A stretch of DNA of 64,000 bases from Viola odorata (GCA_963691705.1 OY829539.1:12402501-12466500), one strand, 5' to 3'. Counted from the stretch's first letter, positions 11,227-23,609 are shown. Notes: a model not told the origin generated them from the sequence alone. Numbers and translations are program-made.

Positions 11227-12654
11227 TGACGTGCTGTCGAGACACCTCAAAATTAATAATAAAACCTGCAGACTAGTGCACAAATAAACTGTGTATAGTG
11301 ATACAGGGTCGATCCACAGGGACTAAGGTGACACTATCTTGTGTTGTGCGGCAAGAGCAAACAGATCAGAACAGTAACAAGTAACGGGGGGGTTTTGAAG
11401 AGTTGGTTGATTAATTTCTAAGGAAGCAGTAACAGACAGTAATAAAATGAGTAATGAATCAATAGAGAAGGGAGTTCCCAGTAGGAATCTATCTTGGGTT
11501 GCTTTCAAAGTCGGCTGGTCATTGGTGCAATGATCTTCTAGCCCTCGCTGATAGACGCGCTATATGGACCAGGTGCGTTTAGGTCCCCTGCTTCCTTTCG
11601 TACGAGAAACTACTCCAAGGTACGTTTATGGAGTAGTCTTGACACTTTGCCGTCTCCCAAGGTACGTTTATGAGAGCAATACTCAAAGGCCCATGAAGAT
11701 GAAGGAAGACGCGTCCAGGGCGAGACACTCAGTACGTTCGAGGCTCTACCCTGATTACTTACTTAACCCAATCGAATGAAACCAGCGACCTGATAACTCG
11801 GATTGGTCGTCTACTTTACCCTGTAGCTTCGCGTTAGTTATAACCACAGTGATGACTTTAATCGCCTAGGGCAAACAGCTAGTTGATCAGGCTAGTAGTA
11901 GTCCTAGTAGAATTAACAAGAAATCGTTAAATAAATAAATACCAAATAGGGATATATTAATTTTACTTCGACCTCACAGCCTTCTTAACCAACCTTCGAT
12001 GATCCTACCAAGCACAAATGAGTTTAGCTACTCATAATAAAATTAAAACGATAAATAAATAAAATCGCATAAAGAAAAGAGAGATGAATTAGAAAAAACC
12101 CTTATTGATTACCGGCCGGAGCAAGCTCCGGTTTATGATCGGAATTACAAGGGTGCCGAAGGCAGCAAGAGAGTTCAGAAGATCCCAGATCGAGAGAAGA
12201 AGAAGTTCTTAAAACCCTAAGACTAAAAGGGTTTTTAAAAGAGAAAATTATAAGAAAGGAAATTCCAATAATGGAAATTAATAAAAAGGGGAAATCCTAA
12301 TTTAATTGGAGCTGATCTCATAATCTTTTCTTGCCAAAATGGGAGAGATTGGATTAAAATGGGTGGATCAGCTGATTCCCTTAAAATGGGGAATTTCCTT
12401 GTTTAGCGCTTGACTCCTTGGCTGCTGCGCGCGCAACACTGCAGGGGCAAGATGCTGCTTGCACGCTGGTTAGCAACTGCTTGGCCTCGCTGCTCAAGTT
12501 CGTCCAGAATCCAAAGGAAAATGCATCTTTTCTAGGTTTCCTCTCCAAAAGCCCTGATCTATAAAATAGTATGAAAATAGAAGAAGATCAGTAGCAACAT
12601 GCCCAAAAAAGGCTAGGAAAGGAATGGGAAATTGACACAAAATGCATCTCATCA
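11227..12654 (-). mobile_element. Solo LTR, Athila/Tat-like, minus strand, perfect TSD
   Basis: A 1,428-bp LTR in the opposite orientation to its host element. On the minus strand it starts TGATGAGATGC and ends GCACGTCA. The flanks are CCCAT at 11222-11226 and CCCAT at 12655-12659, a perfect 5-bp duplication. It shares with the 5909-7275 LTR several inverted-orientation stretches such as the ACGTTTATGG and GGAGC-GCTCC regions. No internal region remains, so it arose by LTR-LTR recombination. Confidence 0.88.
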
Positions 12655-13000
12655 CCCATGCACATGTACTTTCACTCGGATTGACATTGCAAATCTGACC
12701 CTTGTGTTATGTTTACTTCATTCTTATGAGTGTAAACACCTAGCCCTCTTTCAGAGTGAGAGTGCATATACTATTTCCTGTGACGACTACTTGTGGCTTA
12801 ATTGGTGCGGGAAAGTCTTGTCCTTGGGGTCATTATTCCTTGGGAATGGTGCAGATGCTTCCTTGGCATACATCTCGTACTGTTTATATAGAGTGTACGA
12901 ATGACAGATTGTCTTGGTACTTGGATTGATTATGTGTGTTTTAGATAGGGGGGTGTTTTTTGTTTTAACTTGATGCAATGCTCGAGGGCGAGCATTGGGG

Positions 13001-13240
13001 TAGTGTGGGAGAATTTGATAGTGTGTATTTTATGCATATTTTTATCTCTTTTTCTAGTCCACTTTCGATCTTGATGCTACTGATTTGCCTTTATTTCCTT
13101 CCTTTTTATAGATTTGGATTTTGAGAAGGAAAACCACAGAAATGCACACTTTCGACCAGAGTCTGACGGATGCTGAGCGTCGAGGCCTCGCTACTCATCA
13201 CGCTGAGGATCTGGCGACAGAAAAGGAAATCTAATAAATC
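13001..13240 (+). repeat. Polypurine tract and truncated 3' LTR
   Basis: A purine-rich run TAGTGTGGGAGAATT (13001-13015) is followed by TGATAGTGTGTATTTTATGC at 13016. Homology to the 5' LTR continues for about 225 bp and stops near CTAATAAATC at 13240. Roughly 1.1 kb of the 3' LTR is missing. Confidence 0.8.
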
Positions 13241-16200
13241 TTCATTTATTTCTGTTTCTTTAATTAATTGTAGTGAAACACCCCAATATTGGATTTTACC
13301 ATTTTTACATTCCTAGTCATTACAAAGAAGTGAAATTAACCACCGAATCCCTGAGGAATGATCTTTTCTACCACTTACTATTGTTTTCATTACATCTACA
13401 TGGTGAATTGTATTTTAATTAATTTTAACGGTTTCGGCAACCATCAATAAACAACACAAACTTTAAAATAAAAAAAAATTATATATTTCCTATATGGAAA
13501 AAGTGGAAAGAAAATTGGGTCTACTACATTCGTTAGTCTCTTAGAAAATCACATGGGATTAAAATAACACTAATAATAGTAAATTAAAAAGTGAACAAAC
13601 TTATAAATTATCCTTTCAATTAAATAACGCACTTTTATTTCTATTATTAAATGAATATTTATTTAATAAATAAAGAATTATTATATACGTAACTTTTAGT
13701 AAGAATTTGAAATTAGTAAATAATTTATTATAGAAAAATATACTTAGTATTGTGAGATTAGAAAGTTAGCAAAAATAAATTATATTTGTATAAACTATTT
13801 TTTTTAAATGACTTAATATTAAAGTTTATGAATAATGAGTGTATATTAAATTAATTCTTTAGACTTTAAATTTATATTAAATATTTCTTGATAGTATGAA
13901 AAATAAAAGAAGGTGATTTTCTATTATGAAATATTCACATCATAATATTAAATTATAATTAACAAAAAAAATATTTAAATAATTTAATAATTGAAATGCT
14001 AAAATACAAAAGAGAAAGATAATTTATTGAAGAACCAAAATATGTAAAATACCAAAACTATCTTCTTATGAACTTTTACTTTTATATATTTTTAAAATTT
14101 ATCACTCTTTGTGAAAATTGCATGGGTGATAAAAATATTTCCTTGGTTGATTAGCTACAAGTTCCTCAATATATTCAAAGAGGTTGTGAGAGATCAATCT
14201 ATGTAATGTACTAGTGGAGCTACAATGTGAGAAATAACCTAAAAAGTATGAAATTGAAAAAAAATTACAAAGAGTAAAATAAAAGTTAATCTATTTCTAA
14301 ATGTAAATTATTTTAAGTATTATTATATTATTTTAAAAATAATATTCTTTATTCGAGTTAATATTTTTTATTTTATTTTATTATTTTAATTTAGTAAAGG
14401 GATTGAATTTAAGAGAGTTAAAGAAACATAAACTAGATAAAAGTGATAAATAAATGGTAATATTTATACCTTTTCTAACATAAATTATATGGTAAAATAA
14501 AGAACAATCTTTATAAGAATAATTGAGAAGTTTATTTACAAGTATTGACAATATTATCCATGTATTATCAAAATAATTTACATTAATTTTATTTTTATGA
14601 AAGAAATATTATATATTGTACATAAAATATTTTCTACATGGGTTAATAGTATTTATTTTATTTTAATTATTTAACTATAATTTGAAGGCGATACATGGTT
14701 TATTTTTTCAGAAAAAAATTATTATTAAAGTTAAGAAATCATAAAACAACTATAAGTGAAAAATAAAAAGATAATTTATTAATTTTTCTAAACTTAATTC
14801 AGTGACAAAAGTTGATTAATAAGTTTGAACAATATAAAGGGATTAAGTTAGATAATTAAAAAGAGATACTAAAAATTAATATTTTATAATATAATCATTA
14901 AATAGTTATGGTTATACATTTTACTCCAATATTTATAAGGTTTTTTAACTTATTTTTATTTTTTAACCACTTATAATGTTTATATTAAAACGTTGTAGGA
15001 TATTATAGGGTTTCTAATGTAAGTCTTAAAACTATAGTGTCCGAAGTGAACGATTTTTGAAACTATAAACAAAATTATGTAGTTTACCCTAAAATATATG
15101 CTAGGTAAAGTAATACGATTTTTTTTATAAAAAAAATTGGTTATATTATTACTTATCATTATAATATCATAGATCGAACACATGATCTATGTTATCAAGA
15201 TAACATGCGATAGGTATATAAAATATATTAAATAAATATTTATTGTAAACTTAAAGTTGTTAGAACATTAAAGTTAAATTAACTTTGAGATAAGATATTG
15301 TTACAATGAGTAACCTTTTGAATCTTTAAATTAAAAATTAAAATTAAATGACACAAGTCCGAATCTCACCTCTATCTATCAAAAAAAATATGAAACTCAA
15401 TATGCATGAGTCATATATAAAAAACAACAATAAAATAAATCGATTAATAGGTAGTTACTAATTTATAAGTTATCATTATACCTAAAATAATTAAATAAAT
15501 ATTTATCGTAAACTTAAAGTCCTTAAAACCTTAAAATTGAATTAGTTTTTCAATTAATAATAAATGGATGAGAGTAAATTTATGTAACCTAATAGACTGT
15601 TGTAAAAGTACATAGAAGATCTCACTCATGGATCTTTAATGCGAGTGATGAATGTTGATGAAGTTCATACAATTAAAAAAATTAAATAAGAAATCATGTT
15701 CTAAGCCATAAGTTATAGCAAAAAAAATAATATATTATGGATTAGATGGGATACATAAATATCCTAATGTTATTATCATCATAATCTAATAAAAAAATTA
15801 AAGTGCAAAGTGATAATTATTTTTAGTTAAACATAAAAAATCTATAAAAAAAATATTTAAAATAAATAAGAAATTATCTTGCCTCAATAAACTATTTTTT
15901 AATAAAAAAAATCTATGAAATCCTTTTTATAACATATTATTCTTAAAATATATATATAAAAATATTAAATTACTTAAGTTTGATTTCATAAAATTTGTAA
16001 TGATAAGGAATTATTTTTTCTTAACTAATTATGTGATTTTTTTTCAGAAGAAAAAATAGTTTGTACATTTACTTAAATCATAATTTTTAATTAAATATTA
16101 AACTTAATTTTTGATTGAGTTTGAATCTTTAAAGAAAAATTCATTAATGGGTGTTTTTAAATAATTACATAATTATTTACAATATTTGGAGAACTGAAAT

Positions 16201-16600
16201 AAAAATAATATAACATTTAAATTTTAATTTATAAAAGTAATTTATTTAATTGAGTTAAAAAAAATTTAATTTTAAGAGTTTAAAATTAATTATTTCAGAA
16301 TTAATATAAGATTTTTCTATCGACACCTACATTAAAACATCAATAACAATATTAATATACTGTTTACAATATAATTTAAGTACCATAATAAAAAAATTAT
16401 ATTAATCCTATTTTTGGAGACATTATTAAAAAAATTATATTATACCAAAAATATATTTATGTGAAATACTTTTTTTTTCATAAATATTATATTTTAAAAT
16501 TTTTAAATAAATTTCGCAAATATATTAACCTAGTTATTATAAACGCGGGTATTCCGCTATTGCATACTGTAGACCTTTAGACTAAAAAAACGTGTGAATG
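13241..16600. other. AT-rich gene-free stretch
   Basis: No coding exon, RNA gene or transposon terminus was recognised. The sequence is very AT-rich with many stops in all frames. Positions about 13,830-15,340 are homologous to 30,120-31,930 (see the repeat entry). The remainder, including 15.4-16.6 kb, holds only A/T runs. Confidence 0.6.
13830..15340 (+). repeat. Dispersed 1.5-kb AT-rich repeat, copy 1
   Basis: Matches 30,120-31,930 in the same orientation over many blocks. Examples are AAATATTCACATCATAATAT (13,946 and 30,207 regions), ATCAATCTATGTAATG (14,192 and 30,515) and GTAAGTCTTAAAACTATAGTG (15,020 and 31,367 regions, one base different). The final block AATAAATATTTATTGTA recurs at 15,230 and 31,855, after an insertion of about 300 bp in the other copy. 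No coding capacity is visible in either copy. Confidence 0.8.
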
Positions 16601-16704
16601 CTAAAGTTGGGTGTACAGTTGCAAGATCGCAATTTATACATTTTTCATTTTGCAGTTTTCCTCAGAGGTGTTGAGAGGTGAGGTGCAGAGTAAGAAGGAA
16701 AGCA

Positions 16705-19700
16705 ATGGAATCCTCAAACCTAGCAGCACTTCCTGAAGAGATCTTAGAAGGCGAACAAGAACAAGAGCAAGAACAACAACAACAAACCCAAAAGCAGCCT
16801 TTGGTTTCCGCTTACGCTTCCGTTCCAATACGCCCTCCATCACAGTTAGTCCTTGTTACTCCTCTTTCTTCCTTCTTTTTCCATTCGATCACTCATTTCT
16901 TCTATCATGTCTGATTCTTGAATCTCTCTGTTGTAGGAGCTCTTCTCAAAAGTACTCTCCCTTGGACTGGAAGGGGTTCTTCGATGGAGAGCGAGACGTT
17001 TGCATCCCTAACTCTGATGATGTCAGTGTTGCTTCAACGCCTTGAACCATATAAATTTCTTGTTCTAAAAGGTGCGTTCTTCTAATGTTGCTTCATGGAT
17101 GTAATTTTCAGGTGTTTCATGTGTACGAGGCTGGGAAAGATGGCCCCGTTGTTTTTTGTCTGCATGGAGGTGGTTATTGTGGGTATGTACGTTTTGATTC
17201 CTCTTTTTTTCTTTTTCTTTTGGGGTGGATCACTACGTTTTGATTCCTCTTTTTTCTTTTTCTTTTGGGGTGGATCACTCTGTGGTTTCTAGGTGTATGG
17301 GTCTCTAAGGGATGATGAGTTTGTTGCTATCATGCTTTTTGGGTAAAATTTTTGGCTGGTTCATTATTGTTTTCAATTCTGCCGCTTTGGTAGGTGGTTG
17401 AAATTATGATATCGGCCTTGAAATTTCTGCTTGTGGTGGCAGTTCTAATGACTCAATTCAGTTCGTCTGTAGCTAACTGAAACTTTTTTGTTTTCTTTTC
17501 ATTGAAATGATGGGTTCTTTAATTTCTGAAAGTGTATATGACTGGCTTTTCTCTTGGACAATGCATGTGCGATACCATAATTTCAGCTATGCAAGCAATG
17601 TTATGCTCTGCATAAAAATAATTCTTTGTTGTGTTTTTCTTTGTGTTTGATCGTGGTGGATTTCATACAAAGATGTGTCCCGTGAGGTATCATAAAATTC
17701 CCTGTAAATCTGTGTGTTTAGATTGCTTGATTCTGTTAGTATGCCTTTCTTTATTGTCATCTATTAAAAACATTTCCATGGGAAAGTAATTTTCTTCTAT
17801 ATATTTGATTTTCGTTTGATTGATAATAGAAGGAGTTATTTTTGTTAATAATGAAACAATTATGCTTTGGTATTTTGATAATAAATCATTTTGACCAGGC
17901 TTTCATTTGGACTCTCAGCCAGTAAAATTAAGGAGAAAGCTCGAGTAGTTGCCATGGACATGAGAGGACATGGCAAGACTTCCACCGCAGATGATGTTGA
18001 CCTATCAATTGAGGTTTAGTATCTCACTATTATTCAGTATAATTAATTGTTAGGTTATGGAAGTATAATAGATTTGCAATGCACTGTTATGCTCACTATA
18101 AGCTTCTTCTTCTTCTTTTTCATTTTGGAAAATATTATGCACAGACTATGTGCAATGACGTTTTAGCTGTATTGAACGCGATGTATGGAGATTCTCCCCC
18201 GGCAATTGTGCTTGTAGGCCACAGGTTGTATGCTCTAATACTTAAGTGAAAGTTGGTTTGGCTTCAGTTTCAGTTCAGGTTTAGTTGTTTCCTTGAAGTA
18301 TATTTGGTAGAGTTGTTTGCATAGGATGGGAAGGATTAGGCATAATAACCATTCTCTATATTTCACTTACTGCAAAAGTTACCAATGCATGCATTTAATT
18401 TGCTTTGAATTGTAGAAATTATAATAATTCTGAAGCTTTTATTTGAATATATATGTTGTGGTCTCTCCTTTTTTCCCCTTTGATGATCCATTACAAAGTA
18501 ACTGCTTCAGTAACTTGGTTCTCCTTCCATTAGCACACACTGACACACACATCAAAGTGATTGCTTTTTGATGTCGCACTTATTGATTGGACTCGTGTCA
18601 CTACCATGCAGCATGGGTGGATCAGTTGCTGTGCATGTGTCTTCCAGGAAAGCATTGCCCAGTCTGGCTGGGCTTGTTGTTGTGGATGTTGTAGAGGTTT
18701 GATTACTGCATGTGGCATTGCCTCTGATTATTTGTTTACCAGTTGTGTATAAGCTTTAGTTGATAGTGTTGATGCAATTTCAGGGAACCGCCATGGCTTC
18801 TTTGGTTCATATGCAGAAGATCTTATCCAGCAGGATGCAACATTTTTCTAGCTTGGAGAAAGCGGTACCTGCAATTGTTTTATTCTGATTATTTATGAGT
18901 TGTTTTCTCGTGAAAGATTGTCTGGGTATAAAGGAATGGAATAATAAGAATATGTTGACCGAACTATTTTCCTCTTGGTGAAAAATGAAAAATCATCACA
19001 TGTTGATGCAACCTCTGTAGTTCCCCTTTATGTAGATGAAGAAACTTGTTTATGTGACCATTTGAGCATGATATGATATCCTTGATGTTTATACATATAT
19101 TTTCTCGTGCTGTGATGTAGCTGGAAGTTTTAAGTTGATAATTTCAAGGTGATCTTTTGTTTTTTCATGAAATCTGGCTATCATAATGACTTAAAAAGTA
19201 ATATTTGTGACAGGTAGAATGGAGCATCAAGGGAGGTACTTTAAGAAATATTGATTCTGCACGTTTATCTGTGCCACCTACATTGGTATACGATGGCTCA
19301 AAAAAGTGGTAACTGCTTTTGCCACCTTGTACACATTTAAGAGTTTATATACTGTTGCTTGAAAGTTTCATTGTGTAGTATCTTCCTCCAGTTGCTATAG
19401 TATATTCTTCTAGAGCTAATAAACTGTATTTTGGAAGTGGCTGCTTCGAGTGCTAACATCCATACTAACTGGCATTTTCATGATTTGGTGCTTCAGTTAT
19501 GTTCATCGAGCACGCCTGGAGGAGACAGAGCAATATTGGAGAGGCTGGTATGAGTATCTATGTTGTTGGGATCCATTAATATAAAATGCTGGTTTATCTT
19601 TTGTTTTGTTAGTTTGTTTTGCCATTAGATGTAGTGCTGAAGATATGTACAATAACCTTTCTTCTATGGAGATTCTATTATCTCGTGTCGTTTGTTGCAA

Positions 19701-20499
19701 AGAGAACTGCCAATTAAAATGCGCTAATAACTTTAACCATCTTTCAGGTACGAAGGCCTGTCAGATAAATTTCTGTCATGTCCAGTTCCGAAGCTTTTGC
19801 TTTTAGCTGGGACAGATAGACTGGACAGGTATTATCCATTAAACTAGCCTCCTCAAATGTCTGTTGAACCGTCTTTTGTAATTGTACTCTTATCACTTGT
19901 CCCAGTTTGTATGTCACTTTCACATAGGGCGACATATCTCATGTTTAGTAAATAAAATTAAGAAACACCAAACATAGAAAAACTAGCAGTTTCTGGAACT
20001 TTCTATGAAAAGGAAACCAATTTTTTTCTTAGGAATAGTTTCTTTCCTAGTACTTGAAAAAACGGTCAGATACCTGCCTGGCGGGGTGATGGAATTTTGT
20101 AAAGTTTTTGCACTGAATCTTCTCTTATGGCTGTCCAACAGATCCCTAACAATAGGTCAAATGCAAGGGAAGTTCCAAATGGTTGTTGTGAGACATACTG
20201 GTCATGCTATACAGGTTAATATGAGCCACTACACACAGTTGCAAGACGTTCTCTTCTCCTTTTTTCTTGGCAAAAGTTTACAAGTGGTATATGCTGTGTG
20301 ATTGCAGGAAGATGTACCTGATGAATTTGCAACACTAATAGTTAATTTTATCTCTCGAAACCGTATAGGCCCTCATGGTGCTGAGGTTGGTATCGCTTTC
20401 TTTATAGTTATATACTGCCGGAAGGGGTTTTAGCTCACAATGAAAATAATTATGTTGCAGATACCTGGACTCCGTCGGCCTTCACAGCCACATCCTTAA
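16705..20499 (+). CDS. PME1: Protein phosphatase methylesterase 1 (PME-1)
   Basis: An alpha/beta hydrolase that removes the methyl ester from the C-terminal Leu of the PP2A catalytic subunit. Thirteen exons with GT-AG borders: 16705-16844, 16937-17021, 17112-17182, 17899-18013, 18145-18224, 18612-18696, 18784-18864, 19214-19308, 19497-19547, 19748-19828, 20142-20214, 20308-20385, 20461-20499. They total 1,074 nt in one frame, giving 357 residues, normal for plant PME-1. Visible motifs are HGGGYCGLSF, RGHGKT, nucleophile elbow GHSMGGS with Ser164, VVVDVVEGTAM with the acid Asp189, and HTGHAIQ with His316. The spacing of Ser to Asp (25) equals that in human PME-1. A Glu/Gln-rich run occupies residues 20-32. 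The first ATG follows an AT-rich leader. The codon for Ser164 is split by intron 5. All features look intact. Confidence 0.95.
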
Positions 20500-20744
20500 A
20501 GCAGTTGTTTGGTCAGCAGTGAAGACAGCTCTGTTTAATGGAAAATGGAGTTCAAAGTAAATGAATTTGCATGTCTCGATCATGCCTTGTGCTGATTAAA
20601 CGAAGCATGGTCAGGGGTTTGACTTCTCGGAATCTTGTCTTGTTCACGATTTTATTTAACTCTTTGTCTAAGCAGTAGGGTAGTTTTGTTTAACTCTTGA
20701 CTGGGGAATTTGATTTGGAGAAAGTACACCACGTGATACATCAT

Positions 20745-20961
20745 CATGTGAAGCTCAAAATTGGGGTGAAGTCATGTTCGAAAGTGACACCCAACCCATT
20801 ATCTCTAAAATCAACAATCATGTGAACATTGTTCGTTTGGGAAACTCCTTTCCGGCTTCGAAGATTGTTCATGTGAATGGATTAGGAAACAAAATAGTTG
20901 TTTTTGTAGCAAAACATGGCCTAGCTAGTTTTTCTAATACTTTTAGGGATGTATATTAATC
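20745..20961 (+). pseudogene. LINE-type RNase H fragment
   Basis: Reads MFESDTQPIISKINNHVN, then SKIVHVNGLGNKIVVFVAKHGL. This pattern (ESD, then HVxRxGNxxAHxLAK) is that of the RNase H-like domain at the end of plant L1-type elements. Only the C-terminal half is present, and an A-run (about 20,968) follows soon after. It lies 250 bp beyond PME-1 on the same strand and is unlikely to be a gene. Confidence 0.55.
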
Positions 20962-22660
20962 TTGCCCAAAAAAAAATGGCAAAAGAAAGTGTGTGAGTTA
21001 CTCGTCGGCGCACGTAAACGGATCATTTTTAGTCTTTGTTGTTGATGTGTTCTAATTGGTGAGATGGTCCCTTCTTTTTTTCTTTAGTCTACAAATGAGA
21101 TAAACACACATCAATAAATGCCACTGGAATAATAGTATAGGGACTAAATGTATCAAAAACGTTAAAAAAAAGTAAAATGTACCCAAATAAATAAATTAGG
21201 GGACCAATAAAACAATTTAACCATTAACGAGGAGTATACCTAATCCTAGTGGGTCAAATCTTACAAGAGATGAGAGTAGTGAACCTTGTAGATTTGTATT
21301 ATTGGTGTTGTTTTGTTTTATTGTCATTTAGAGCAAACAAGTCCTTATTGTTGGAAAGTATCACAACCCTTTCCCATAAAATAAAACTAAAAATCTAATT
21401 AAAAAACAAGACTCTATTAATGGTTTGGTTTGAACTTTGCCACCTCAAACTAACCAACAACACTGTTTGAAATTAAAATAAACAAAGTTTAATTATATTA
21501 ATTTGTAATTAAAAAGTTGATTGGAGATTTTTGGAACACGTAAGAAAGTGTATAGTTACACGTAAATGGATCATTCATTTTAATAGTTTTGAAGTTTTTG
21601 TTTTTCTTATATATACAGTAAAATTTTGAGCTTAAACTTCAGAAAAAAAAACTTACGCTCTACATATAAATTTCCTCGTAAAATGACAAAAAATATACCC
21701 TTCATTTTTTAAGTTATACTTAAGTCCGAGTCAATATTGGGGAGGGTAAAAAGTTCTATCTTTGTAGTATAATTTTATAGATTTACCCGAGACATTTACT
21801 ATAGGTAATGAGTCACTCTTTTTATTATTAATAAAATTATTTATCTTTTACCCGAAGCAAAGAAAAAAAAAACTTTACATTACACGTTGAAAGTGTGACA
21901 CTTATGCTCTCACTATATTGCATTTACCAACAAGTAATTAATTGGTGCAAGTAACTTAATATTAGCTCTAAAATTGCTTCTTTTTGAAAACCTTTAAGTC
22001 TACTACCATGGATTGTATTAGGGTTGTTCAATCGAAAGTATTTCAGTATATTGTCCGAAATAATTTGATATATTGTCTGAAATAGTTCGATATTTGGTAA
22101 ACCGAATGCTCAAAAATTAATATTGTACTGTACCAAACTAAATTTAATATTATACTGCATATATAGAAATTAGTTCGGTACGGTATTACAGTATACCGAA
22201 TACCGTTTTTGAGAAAAATTCAGAACTTTCAATGATAAAAACTAGAAAACTCCTTCCCTCATCAAACAACGATCGTTCTTATTTTGTTAGATATATGAAT
22301 TTCTTATTGCCTACGAATCTGTTCTTTCATCCCTTCTCCACCACCATTAACAACAAATATGACCACCACTAATAGATCCGACCAGCACCACCACCACCAC
22401 TAACAAATCCGACCAGCACCACCAACAGATCCGACTAGCACCACCACCACCAAATTCGACCAACCACCACACAACCACTAAAAGATCTGACCACAACCAC
22501 TACCACTATGATACGATCTCACTGGGCTTAACTCATATTGTAATTGACTTATCTTTGTAATTAATAGTGAATTGATTAATTCCTGTAATTAATAGTGGGT
22601 AGATTAATTTGTGTAATTAATAGAGAAGAATGTAATACATAAATAGATAGAAATTAAGGC
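20962..22660. other. Intergenic AT-rich DNA with a hAT-like end and CCA-rich tract
   Basis: No gene was recognised. At 22,018-22,205 the repeated, partly inverted GTATTTCAGTATA and CGGTATTACAGTATACCG motifs look like one subterminal end of a hAT-like element; a matching second end was not found. At 22,340-22,500 lies an ACC/CCA-rich stretch with repeated ATCCGACCA. Two short similar stretches (GTTAC(T/A)CG.. then ACGTAAA.GGATCATT) occur near 20,997 and 21,554. Confidence 0.45.
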
Positions 22661-23100
22661 TAAGATTCGAGGGTGAATCCTTTCGAAGGAAAAGGTGATG
22701 ATACGATCACGTCTAGCCTCACTTTCCCCGCACGTGTGACGAGCCAACCATCAAAACAGTGCCTAGCAGCATGCCGCTAAACCTTTAGCAGCATACCGCT
22801 AGGAAGATGGCAATTTTCGGTGATTTGTGGCCGCTAGCTCCTTGGCGGCATACCGCCAACAACCGAGAAGGACGCGAAGTGTTCATCTTTGTAGGATTTT
22901 TAAAGGGCAAATTTATCATAAATGCCCATTTTTGTAACCTAGTATAAATAGGTAGCTTCATGTACATTTACACTTAGCTTTGAATTAATAAATAATTGTT
23001 AAAGTTGAGATTACTCCTTCTTATTCATCTGGGGCTCCTTGGTTTTGGACAGAAAACCTTCAAGTTGAGATTGCCTTGATTTTGGATTGTCGTGGCTTGA
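22660..23100 (+). mobile_element. Gypsy LTR/3'-end remnant related to 2.3-3.1 kb
   Basis: The block starting AGATTCGAGGGTGAATCCTT (22,663) matches CTTCGAGGACGAATCCTTTC at about 2,340, followed in both by GGTGATGA..GATCACG. Downstream lie three copies of the 14-nt near-palindrome found at 2.6-2.83 kb, then a TATA-like CTAGTATAAATAGG (about 22,938). No pol sequence is present, so this is a solo or truncated LTR of the same family. Confidence 0.75.
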
Positions 23101-23376
23101 GTCAAGTAAAAAGAACAAGAATCTTACTTATCTTGAATTTCCATTGCGTCCGTCTCCATCATATAAGTTTCCTCCATATTTCCTCTTGTGTTTTTTATTG
23201 TTTAGTGTAACAAACTCTAAAGTTAGGTCCTCCATTTGTACCACGCTTCAGATCTCTGTAAATGGAGGAGTAGCAAATAACGCGGGATTTGACACCATTA
23301 AAATAAATAAAAACATGAAAAATATATCGTTAAATCACTTATTTAAATAATCAATGTATAAATCAATTATTTAATA

Positions 23377-23609
23377 CTCCCTCCATTTTTTAAAGATTGA
23401 CGTTTACTATTCCGGCACGCATCTCAATGCGGCCGGATGACTCACTATTTGACTCCAAAAAATTTCGTACTTTTTTTCGAGCGTACGTTAAGCCTTAACG
23501 TACTTTCGAGAAAAAGTTATGGGTAAAATTGTCTCAAATAGTGAGTCATCCGGCCGCATTGAAATACGTGCCGGAATAGTAAAAGTCATTCTTTTAGGAA
23601 TGGAGGGAG
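23377..23609. mobile_element. Stowaway-like MITE, 233 bp
   Basis: Starts CTCCCTCCATTTTTTAAAG and ends with its complement GGAGGGAG, flanked by TA on both sides (23375-23376 and 23610-23611). The arms are complementary for roughly 75 bp, including GGCCGGATGACTCACTATTT on both sides, so the transcript would form a long hairpin. The same 233-bp family occurs at 32,657-32,889. Confidence 0.92.

Larger units (their letters stand above)
5909..13240 (+). mobile_element. Athila/Tat-like Ty3/gypsy element, internally deleted
   Basis: A 5' LTR (about 5909-7275), tRNA-Asp-type primer site (7281-7298), broken gag (7330-8450), protease plus RT N-terminus (8537-9604), integrase C-terminus (9661-9921), polypurine tract (about 13001-13015) and truncated 3' LTR (13016-13240) occur in order. 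The two LTR starts match over about 220 bp. The catalytic RT, RNase H and integrase core are missing, so it cannot move on its own. A reversed solo LTR sits inside it at 11227-12654. No target duplication can be tested because the 3' LTR is cut short. Confidence 0.88.

Noticed and set aside
5904..13245. Target-site duplication for the Athila/Tat-like element
   Set aside because: The 3' LTR is truncated at about 13,240, so its right flank is not the original target and no comparison is meaningful.
20997..21600. Possible LTR or MITE pair from the similar ACGTAAA.GGATCATT stretches
   Set aside because: Similarity is only about 35 bp, without inverted ends or target duplications.
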